The notes under the pieces were generated by a model. That model ran no database searches. It was not told the origin of the DNA and was given only the letters and a program-made list of their open reading frames with translations. The translations under genes were made by a program, and so were the position numbers. Shown here in pieces: positions 55,800-64,000 of a stretch of DNA of 64,000 nucleotides; position 1 is the first letter of the stretch; the number at the start of each line of letters is the position of its first letter. Location of the stretch: positions 92,111,412 to 92,175,411 of the forward strand of contig CM060962.1 of NCBI GenBank assembly GCA_030765045.1, in the 5' to 3' direction. Origin of the DNA: Tenodera sinensis. Lineage: Eukaryota > Arthropoda > Insecta > Mantodea > Mantidae.

Positions 55800-56240
55800 A
55801 GTTTCTTTCAGCATAAAAAAGGAATAATGTTCAAGTCCATAGATAAGAAGTGGAGAATCCATCCATTGGGAAGTAGAACCACATCCTTTGCTGCCTGATC
55901 TGCTTGTTAGTTTCCTACAATGCCATGACGTCCAAGAACCCAGATAAAGACCACTTGAAAGCAGAAGGATGCTAAAAGTGATCATGGATTTTTTGAATAA
56001 GTGGTTGTAGACTATAGAGATCCCTTAAGCTAAGTAAAGCACTCAAGGTATCAGAACAAATGACACTGGATTTCCGAGAAAAGGAGCGGATGAAAATTGT
56101 GGTTTAAATATAGCATACAGTTCAGCAGTACAAGCAGAAGTGCTAAGGGGGAAACAAATCTTATGATGGGATACATGAATTATTAATCACAGCACAGCCT
56201 ACCCGTTGATCCCTTCAACATCCATCAGTATATAAAAAAT
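55800..56240 (-). pseudogene. LINE RNase H fragment
   Basis: Minus-strand frames show CFPLSTSACTAELYAIFKP, IVYNHLFKKSMITF-like sequence, and IWVLGRHGIVGNELADQAAK, which match the AELYAI, and (W)VPGHxGIxGNELADxAAK blocks of LINE RNase H. The closest layout in this window is that of family 1. Several frame changes. Confidence 0.7.
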
Positions 56241-57009
56241 GGTATCCAGGAAAGCCATTTTCTCTAGCTGTGAAATGCGTGGTATACCAGGTGAAAGGTA
56301 CTGCTTCAGCCATATGTTAGAAAGGGATTCTACATGAGTGTAACAAACATGTTCAATACAATTATTGTCAATAAAGAACTGTTTCACGAAAGAAAAAATA
56401 AATAAAATAACTTGTGTCAAATATTTGGAGTCATCTAACTTCATGACAAATGAATATAACTGGTTTATTTCACTAGCTGTCCTACAAATGTGTGAACAAT
56501 ACCGTAAAGCCTTTGTATCTTAATTTGAATGGATTCAGCCACAATTTAATGTTAGAATGTTGTGCAAAGTTTAATTTCTAAGAAAAATGTGGCAAAGTCA
56601 CATCACATGTTCTCACCTTGATGGTTGAATAACAAGCACATTCGGATGGAGGGAAGGTTAGGGGAGGTATAGCGCGGTATTAAAGTGAGGGGGAAAGAAA
56701 GGGTAGACGTCAAATCCATATGCCACGTATAAACATTGGTGGGTGGGGTTTTATTTCAGATCAGTTATCTACGAAAGAACACCACTGTTTCAGGAAAATA
56801 AAGAGAAAGATTTGTGTATTAAGAGCACTTACTGTTGTTTTGGCTTGTAATGGATGATAATGTGTATGATTGGGATAATCAGTAACCTTTATGTCAGCTT
56901 TGTTTTAACTCTAAAATACATGGTTTCAATTGTTTAATTTGTCTACTTCCTATGGAAAACAAACTTCATTATTACTGGAACGAATACATAATTTTAGTAA
57001 CATTCATAC
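56241..57009. other. No gene seen
   Basis: 56241-56460 has a minus-strand open frame of 81 codons continuing from the RNase H fragment, without a recognised motif. The rest is plain AT-rich DNA. Confidence 0.4.
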
Positions 57010-57020
57010 CTTTCAGGCAT

Positions 57021-57282
57021 GCCCGCCTCTGTAGTGTGATGGTTAGCGTGTCTGCCTGACGCTCAAGAGGTCGCGAGTTCGAATCTCGCTTAGGGTAAGT
57101 TATCCGTGTAAGGTTTTTTTCCGAGGTTTTCCCTACCCTGAGAAGACGAATGTCTGGTAACTTAAAGCTCCATGGACCTCGGGCTCATTTGAGCATCATT
57201 TCACCTATTTCATTTCATTCATTCGTCCGATATGACACAATGTTGGAGGACGTTAATTTAAAAAAAAAAAAAAAAAAAAAAA
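57021..57282 (+). mobile_element. SINE family C, full length with target duplication
   Basis: tRNA-like head (A box TAGTGTGATGGTTAGCGTGT, B box GAGTTCGAATCTC), a body with GAGGTTTTCCCTACCCTGAG and CATTTGAGCATCATTTCACC, and a tail of about 23 As. It is flanked by exact CTTTCAGGCAT at 57010-57020 and 57283-57293. The long pure A tail and exact duplication suggest this is the youngest SINE here. Confidence 0.95.
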
Positions 57283-57514
57283 CTTTCAGGCATAACATTT
57301 CAATTTATGTGGATCTGCCTGAGATAGTGGCCACCTAAGCAGTACGATAAATGCACTAGGCGAGTGTTTTGTTTATATCAAAGGGCAGTGCTTGCCTCAG
57401 AGCAAATACTGGTCGGGTGCAACACAGACCGCTGGCATGTGCAAGGACTAATCCCATCAGTGCTGCATTGCCATTTACATTGCCTAAGAATTGAACATTT
57501 TTACAAAATGATTA

Positions 57515-58189
57515 TCGTATTTTATCACGTAATTCCCCCCCTTTTTTTCTCAAAAAATTTGCTTGAAAACACTGGGGAGGGAATTATGCGAGTGGCGCTT
57601 CTAGGAATTCAGAAAGGAAGGGAAACCATGTAGTGTTATGTAAAAGTTATATAGGTATACAGAAATTTGTGAATGAACTGGATACATACCACGGTTTCAT
57701 TGGGGCTACAATGTATTGTTTCATTGTGTCTTTTCTCTGACTATTCTGCGGTCTCACTTTCATCACCATTTTCATTTATATCTGGCTCAGATAACACATC
57801 TTCATTTTTACTATTCCACCACAAGTCACCAGAACCATTAATGGCATAAGAAATACCAGTATTTTTTTTTTTTTTAACTCTTCTTAATAATATGACGACT
57901 TGTAACAAACTGACTTAGAAACACGTCTGCAACTTCATATTTCAATTTTACGATACGTTGTGACATTGGCAATACGAGTATTTTTGTGGCAAGCACTGCG
58001 TCCACTGTTGTCCGTGAAAGGCATCGCTGCGTCGATTGTTGTCCATTATCAAGTCATTAGAAGGCCGCTCCAATAAGAATGAACCAGGAGAGGGAATTAT
58101 GCAATGTTTAATAGGTAAATAATTTTTAGTGATGAAAAATCATAGGGGAGGGAAATATGCGAGGGGGGGCCTTATGCGATAAAATACGG
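57515..58189 (-). mobile_element. pogo/Tigger-type short element
   Basis: The left end TCGTATTTTATCACGTAATT and the inverse of the right end CCGTATTTTATCGCATAAGG agree at most positions, with TA on both outer sides (57513-57514, 58190-58191). The interior, on the minus strand, keeps a decayed C-terminal piece (FLSQFVTSRHIIKKS, TGISYAINGSGDLWWNS, then an acidic DVLSEPDINENGDESE tail) like the FxKCGISNALDGxED block of pogo-type transposases. A deletion derivative. Confidence 0.75.
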
Positions 58190-59568
58190 TAAATCTACTG
58201 ATATGAAGCTTAGTATTTTGTTTCTTATACCTGCGTCTATTAGCCAGGTTATTCTAGATGAAGCAGTACTTTCCATCCTGTATACATGTGGAGCAGTGTT
58301 GTCCTTTGGCATTTGAGCTGAATCAAGATGCACAGAAATGGACTCCACAGATTACATCAATGTGCCAAGGATATTTTTTCTGCTGTATTTAATACCCAGT
58401 TCTTGCAGATTGTCTAAGATATAACCATATTTGGAGAACAATATACCACATTTCTATTTCTATCTCTGGTGTTAACATATCCGAAGGTAAGATCCTGTAT
58501 CCTGTATAACTGAGTGCGTCATTGTAACATAATATATAATTCATTTTGAGTGTCAACATGACCAGAATACAATAATGAAAAAGTTGATGACATTTGGGTG
58601 CACTCAACCTAACAAAGCTGCAAGCTCAAATAATGCTTATACAGTGAGTTTTGCATAGTGTAACACTCACGCCCAGTTTCACTAACCATCATCAAGGAGG
58701 AGCAGCATCAAGGCGGTGACAGCATCAACTGGAGGTTCAGGTTCAAAAAGGTAGATAATTTTAACCGTTGAAGCACTTGTCAGTTTTTGGGGAGTCTTTT
58801 TCTTTCTTTGAATCAGTGAAAGTCCGTGGCTATGAAAGATGCAAAGGGAACATCTGATGAATATTCTTCCATTGTAATTGAATCAGAATGTGTTCTGATA
58901 TAATGCTTGTTTAGCTGAGGGTGGACATTTCCAGCATCTTCTATAAGATAACAGTGTTATACATGCTTTATGTGCAGAGTTTATGTATGAGCACAGCTGG
59001 CTGTGGCACACCCAATCACGCACAGGCCAAATACAGTGCGTCCATTAGGTTTAAATAAAGAACCCTGTATCTTGACAATGAAGTTCCCTTTCTTTTGAAA
59101 ATTAGACTGTTTTCAGTTTCTCAGTTCAAAAACAGATTACCTATCTAATCTTTTCCTCTTTCACAAAGATTTCTCTGAGCACGGAGCATAGCTTTTAATT
59201 CATCTCAGGGAAAGTAGATAGCTCTTGCTGCAGTGGGAAAAAAGATGACATACAGGATCTAGCAAGCAGTTAAAGGTTGAAGGTGTTCTGGGTTTTATGA
59301 ATGCCTGGAGTGAAAATAATTTGCATTATCAAGTAAAGTAGTAGCAGCAACCCATATTACAGTGGAGAAAGTCCGGAAGATTTGTAGAATCCAAGATATT
59401 TACTGCTTCACACCAGCAACTGAGAGATTAAACCTACTTCTTTGCCAAACAAGCACATCATTGATAAGAGAAGAAATAATTATTTCTATGGCGCAAGACC
59501 TACAAAAACTGACGTTTCCAAAATAGGTGACCATGCTAAAGGAAACATACCATGCTCTTGTTCTAGAT
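58190..59568. other. No gene seen
   Basis: Sequence without coding blocks that I recognise, including 58650-58760 with short AAGGAGGAGC-type runs. No tandem array. Confidence 0.45.
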
Positions 59569-59587
59569 TAGGGTTTGCCAAACTGTT

Positions 59588-59803
59588 GGTCTGGGTGGCT
59601 CAGTTGGTTAGACGCTGGCCTACTGATCCCAAGGTTGCAGGTTCAAACCCAGCCCAAACCAATGGCTTTTAGGTGTTCTTAAAACTTACAGCTCCATGTC
59701 AGTAGATTTAATGGCATGTAAAAGAACACTGCAGGACAAAATTCCAGAACACCAGTGACACTGGTGTGATCCTGGCAATTAACAGCATCAGTAATTTTTT
59801 TTT
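59588..59803 (+). mobile_element. SINE family B, full length
   Basis: Plus-strand head GGTCTGGGTGGCTCAGTTGG, B box GGTTCAAACCC, body with CAGCTCCATGTCAGTAGATT and ending in a T-rich run at 59795-59803. It lies just inside the left end of the hAT-type element. Confidence 0.92.
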
Positions 59804-60014
59804 CCCTAACTGCAGCCTGCAAGCTGCTTTTGTTTGTCCACCCACAAACTTCAAAAACTATAATTAAAGTAAATGTATTAATATTAACTTGTATTAGGTT
59901 AATTTATTCACAAATTTCAAATGATTAAATTAAGTGCTCAGATTTTTCATTTATACAAGATGAAATAAGCTACTGAAGGACAAAGACAAGGAAGTTAATT
60001 TGCCTGATTTCTGT

Positions 60015-60157
60015 AGCAGAGCGATATTTCTTCGTTTGAAAGACTTTGTATGAATACTAATATCAGTGTTCGTATCAACATATATACTGTAAAGACATTC
60101 TCAAAAATGAAGTATGTCAAATCAAAATACAGATCTGCAGTGGCTGGTATAACATTT
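60015..60157 (+). pseudogene. hAT transposase C-terminal dimerisation relic
   Basis: The plus-strand frame reads SVRINIYTVKTFSKMKYVKS and KYRSAVAG. This matches the YxCExxFSxMKxxKSKxRSxL block near the end of ZBED/DUF4371-type hAT transposases, with the catalytic Glu position now not recognisable. Upstream sequence (LPDFCSRAIFLRLK) is consistent. A stop follows at once, so the end of the domain is lost. Confidence 0.6.
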
Positions 60158-60666
60158 TGATCATAGATAGCACAAAAATACAACCACAAATGTCTGCAAA
60201 TGTCAATGAGAAGTATACATTAAGTTACATACTTCTCATTGAATATGAACTGTTATTGACATAAAAATAGTTAATGTAACAAGTGTTAATATATATTGCC
60301 TATGAGTTATGCTGCCATGAGGCTATCTACCAAAAAGTGATCCTAAGTATTTAATTACATTGGTTATTAATCCATAAGTATAGATTTTAATCAGTGTTCG
60401 AATCAGACTTTCTGACGAGGGGGCGAAGGGGACGCAAGCTTGTGTTATATTATGGTAGTAATGCCATTGGTAGAAACATTGGTGTGTTATATAAATAATA
60501 CGTAGCAGCCACAGTGGCAGTGGCGGCAACAGCAGCAATATGCATTTTACTGTGTTTAAGAGCACCATGATTTTGTATTTCTGAGCAGTACAGGTATAAT
60601 ATAACTATCCCAAAACTGATGAAAGTCAGGGGCAATTTGTTTTCCATTCTTCAAATCTAGTTTTGT

Positions 60667-60867
60667 CTACACATCTCCAATTAGTGTAATGTACTTACTA
60701 TTTTCGCTAACACATGTCACTTCCAATGCTGCAGTTTTTACCTGAGAAGCTGTAATATTAATATTACTTGAAGTTGAAGCCTGAGATTCGAACTGAAATA
60801 CATCGCTGCCATTATTTTCTGAAACTTTTCCCTTTCTTGTCACAAATTTATCCATGCAGGCGAACAA
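60667..60867 (-). pseudogene. Possible hAT-type transposase N-terminus
   Basis: The minus-strand frame begins MDKFVTRKGKV and continues with serine-rich sequence (FQFESQASTSSNINITASQV). Many TE-derived hAT proteins begin MDKFVxR, but this is a weak signature. It faces the opposite way from the C-terminal relic at 60015-60157. Confidence 0.3.
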
Positions 60868-60975
60868 TAGAACAGCGAGTTACAAGAAACAACCATGCAG
60901 ACGAACAATAGAACAGCGAGTTACAAGAAACAACCATGCAGACGAACAATAGAACAGCGAGTTACAAGAAGCAAG
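60853..60975. repeat. 41-bp tandem repeat, three units
   Basis: Unit CATGCAGACGAACAATAGAA then CAGCGAGTTACAAGAAACAAC, three near-identical copies in a row. The high identity points to recent expansion. Confidence 0.95.
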
Positions 60976-61450
60976 TAAATACTGCAAGCTGTAATCATCA
61001 GTTGGCACAGAATTGCTGGAATTCTGACCATGATGCCAACCCAACTAATGAACCTATGAAGTGTTTGTTTAGCTTACTTGCAATATGATACTTTTGCTTA
61101 TTCACAGCTCATCCTTGTACCATGTACAGACTGCATTGAAAGTGGACTGTGTCTTCTTGTATTTTAAAAGAGCAGTAATAGTAAATACAGTAAAAAGAAA
61201 AAATACTTCCCTGACAGGGCAAGAATTCTTCTTTGACGAGCTAGAAAAATTATTTAATGAGAGGGGGAAATGCCTCCATCACCCCGTTAATTCAAACCCT
61301 GATTTTAATGCAGTAAGACACTATGTTTGAAAACTAATTTGGTTCGCACACTTTAAGAGCTTGTTGTTCCTGTCTTAAACTTATGTGACTTTGCCCGCAA
61401 TTCATTATCTGATTATTGTGGCCCCATTATGAAAAGTTTGGCAAACCCTG

Positions 61451-62239
61451 TTTTAGGCAATAGTAAAGAAATATATACCTTGTCCCACTCTTAGATGACA
61501 GTATGGAGTTAAATGGGATATATGTGTCTCTAGTGCATACAAGATGCCATTAGCCTTGTCCTTTTCTACCCTCGCGCTGTTGCCAGGTTCCTAATAGCAT
61601 AGCATAAATATTCAGTTGTTATAAATTTCAGGTTTGAACGCATTATCCTATGCAGAATTTTTTTCCCTATCAGGTTATATCCTTTTTAGGGTCATTATAC
61701 ATTTCTATAGGCCCATATTTCTTCAGAAAACATTTTTTTCAATAGAAGTACGATATGTGCTGTTTCTATACTCATCACGCACTAACAAACTAACTGCTAG
61801 AATGCATCTATATTTTGTTCTTAGGTACAGTAAACTATAGTGCTACTACCTGCCTACTTCGAATTCTCTATGTTTACTCAGTTAAGTGTTATAATTTTTT
61901 AAATTAAATGTTTTCGGAAAATTCTATATCTGTGCATTGCAAAAGTTACGCAGTGTGAAACCTTTTTGTTATTGAGTTTACATCAGGGAACCAGCGAGGA
62001 CAAATGTTGAGGAGGGTTGGAGAAAGTTTTTAAAATAAACCAAAAGGCCGTAACCTCTTTCTTTTATCCAGTAAGGTAAACAAAAGGTATTCAGCATATT
62101 CTCGCACCAGGCCTGACACAGACAATAGTATAAGGAGCAGCACTAGCATTAGTTCGAAAGAAGTCGTGCGTGTAACTGTGTGGAATCTATGAGCTGTTAT
62201 TGCGTTATTTGTTTAATATTTTCGTACATATTTGTAGTT
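61451..62239. other. No gene seen
   Basis: Leader side of the transposase relic at 62240. No end repeat identified. Confidence 0.45.
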
Positions 62240-62930
62240 ATGGAGGGGGAAGCTAGGAAGACACGATATGTTGGTAAATTAAGAAGGAACGCCAAATAAT
62301 TATGAATGTGTTAGATTATTATTCAATAAAATGAGTGTTAGTAAAGCAGTAAAAGAAACAGCTAAGGCTATCGGGTGTTCAGAAGCAGTAGTGTATAGGA
62401 TTAAAAAGGAAGTAATGAAAGGACCTCTAAGAACGCCATCAAAAAAGAAAGCAAAAAGGGCGGGAAAATAAAAAAACCGCTAGGTTAACGCAATATGATG
62501 GAATAGTGCAAAGTGGAGTGCAGCGAATTGTTCATTCTTAACAGTCTGCAAATATTCCACCCACGCTGAATATATTGTCACAGGTCAACAGTGGTGAGAC
62601 GCTACCAAATTTCTCAAGGGCCACTCCTAGTCGGTTCTTACATGATTTGGGGTTCGAACATGAAAGAAGGGGTAACAAGTGCATATTAATAGAAAGAGAC
62701 GATACCATCAGATGGCGACATAAATATCTAAAAGACATAAAAAGGTTTAGGGACCAGGGGAAATCAATTGCTTATATAGACAAGTCGTTTGTAAATTCAG
62801 GTCATACAGTGACAAAAGCGTGCAGGGATACCAAAGTTATAAGTGCCCATCAAGCAGCAATTGAAGGACTAAGTACAGGACTCCGACCACCTCGGGGTCA
62901 CGCGTGGAGAAAGATTTACAACTAGTGCAT
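62240..62930 (+). pseudogene. Tc1/mariner-superfamily (DDE_3-type) transposase, N-terminal half
   Basis: Begins at ATG 62240 (MEGEARKTRYVGKLRRNAK, then a stop). A helix-turn-helix part follows (MSVSKAVKETAKAIGCSEAV, VYRIKKEVMKG, LRTPSKKKAKRAGK). After stops, the open frame 62575-62925 reads FSRATPSRFLHDLGFEHERR, ILIERDDTIRWRHKYLKDIK, RFRDQGKSIAYIDKSFVNSG and HQAAIEGLSTGL. The YIDKSFVNSGH block holds the first catalytic Asp (YxDETxxNxGH in the family, the glutamate after D here being K). The later catalytic residues are missing. I know this layout from abundant insect TE proteins. Confidence 0.75.
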
Positions 62931-64000
62931 GTTGCAGCACTGCGCTCCATTTAACGTGTACTGTCTTCTAAGGGTGGGATGCAATATAGAAGCTCCTAAC
63001 ATCAACAAATTACTTTCCAGTGAAGATACCTTTTCTTGTACTTTTCCTGCTGTATATTTTGTACATATAGTAAACCAAAAATTTACTAAGACATTGTGTA
63101 AGGTGAGTCAAAATAAAGGTAACAAATTGAATGTGTACTAATTCTGTTCTTTTTTATTCACAGATTGCCGTCTCATCATGCCACAATTAATTTAGAACAA
63201 TGTACATGAAACGTAGGATATTATCACTGCAGTTACAGAACCCGATGTGTAAATGGTTCATCATTGGCTTCCACATGCAAGTTTCGAAGAACATTCATTT
63301 ATGGGCACCACCAAAGAAAACCATACTACAGTGAGTGCAATCAACTGGTTCATTGCAGAATCATAATACAGGACGATCAGGATAACCACAAAGCATAAGT
63401 ACAAACATAAACACTGATCGAGTGTTGGAGAAGGTTCTCTGATCACGTAACGAGGTATTGTGTTACACATACATGCCAGAGTGCAAGCAAAAACCACTTC
63501 GCTCAGGGAAAGCGACTGTGTGGTATGCAGCTTCAAACCATGGCATTATTGGCCCCTATTTTATAGAGGATAACAGTAATAACATAATAACCATGACCTC
63601 TATGAAATACAAACAGTAAGTCAGAGGAGTTTCAAATAGACCTTTATCATCATCTCAAGCATTGGTGGTCCCTATGATTGAATGGGTATGTACACACTCC
63701 TGCATCACTAAAAAAACATCCATTATTTATTTAATCACCAAGTTATTCTGTATGTCCATGCAAGGCTAATCATATCCAATTATGGCAGGTTACAATACAT
63801 ATGTGTGCTGCATAACTTTCTTTTCAATACAAGTTGCAGCTTATACAGAGAGACCCAAAAACATCCAAACTGCTGTGCTGTGTTTTTCCACTGCACTCCC
63901 AGAAACACAATAACACAGCTGCTGTACTCGAGGTCATATGGATCACTTGTTTTTCTCTGCTCTGAAAATGCAATATTGAGCTGATGTGGCTGAGTTATTA
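62931..64000. other. No gene seen
   Basis: Sequence to the window end shows no recognised gene, tandem repeat or SINE. The minus-strand frame at 63536-63261 has no motif I know. Confidence 0.5.

Larger units (their letters stand above)
59569..61450. mobile_element. Degraded hAT-type element with matching ends
   Basis: The left end TAGGGTTTGCCAAACT (59569-59584) and the right end, inverted, CAGGGTTTGCCAAACT (61435-61450) match at 15 of 16 bases. The outer 8 bases TTCTAGAT and TTTTAGGC match at 5 of 8, all differences being transitions, so an aged duplication is possible. Inside lie a SINE B, a hAT C-terminal relic on the plus strand, a possible hAT N-terminal piece on the minus strand and a minisatellite. 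Confidence 0.65.

Noticed and set aside
57021..57095. Possible tRNA gene
   Set aside because: A and B boxes are present but it is the head of a SINE with an A tail and target duplication; the same holds for 59588, 50149 and 37590.
60853..60975. CRISPR-like array
   Set aside because: The three 41-bp units are directly adjacent with no spacers; it is a minisatellite in a eukaryotic genome.

Overview
This window reads as arthropod, most likely insect, nuclear DNA. It is AT-rich and has tRNA-derived SINEs, LINEs of several clades, and DNA transposons of the hAT, Tc1, pogo/Tigger, piggyBac and P types. There are no bacterial-style operons. The exact species cannot be told from the sequence. The SINE with the 'ttttacatgccagtaaatctactgacatg'-type body (split here over copies) recalls repeats I associate with polyneopteran insects, but that is a weak inference. 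Nearly everything that looks protein-coding is a broken transposable element (TE). Only one host-type exon stands out, at 36692-36967 on the minus strand, with clean splice signals and a small basic AT-hook-like motif.

Layout. 1-5600: mostly featureless, with a hairpin element and a piggyBac cysteine-rich-domain relic. 5600-6858: a Tc1-like element. 7021-11390: a Penelope-like relic split by a hAT element that keeps its TIRs (terminal inverted repeats), a perfect 8-bp target-site duplication (TSD) and an ORF broken by one stop. 12704-13585: an unnamed DDE-like transposase relic. 13600-19460: a long minus-strand LINE (family 1; ORF1, endonuclease, start of RT) that carries a SINE, a CGGBP1-like hAT element with a perfect TSD, a (GGN)n expansion and further SINE pieces. 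20497-21521: a piggyBac derivative flanked by TTAA. 21790-27390: more LINE family 1, including an ORF1 copy, then 3' UTR, RNase H and RT, with two SINEs and a P-like element nested in it. 27950-29480: a third LINE family 1 copy (ORF1 and 5' UTR).

30240-33430: a second CGGBP1-like hAT relic and a Tigger relic, both minus. 33967-35340: a SINE and a Gypsy-like gag/protease relic. 36692-36967: the host-type exon. 37500-40060: SINEs, a short LINE tail and an unidentified coding-like relic. 40220-41180: a second P-like relic. 41213-41765 and 48703-49247: two copies of one internally deleted LINE derivative. 42184-43817: a relic of a multi-copy arthropod TE protein family. 44170-46500: LINE, transposase and CGGBP1-like relics. 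46990-48401: an RNase-H-bearing LINE relic with its poly-A tail. 50145-51460: a SINE, a LINE tail and a MITE inside a microsatellite. 51478-55790: two head-to-head copies of LINE family E, the plus-strand one nearly complete (5' UTR, endonuclease, RT, RNase H, zinc motif). 55800-63000: LINE, SINE, pogo-type, hAT and Tc1/mariner-type relics.

The nesting gives a relative history. LINE family 1 and the Penelope copy are older than the hAT, P and SINE insertions they contain. I see no convincing new host system. The most useful leads are the fixed-junction LINE deletion derivative, the fold-back SINEs, the P- and hAT-type insertions with intact ends, the unidentified coding-like block at 38885-39600, and the host-type exon.
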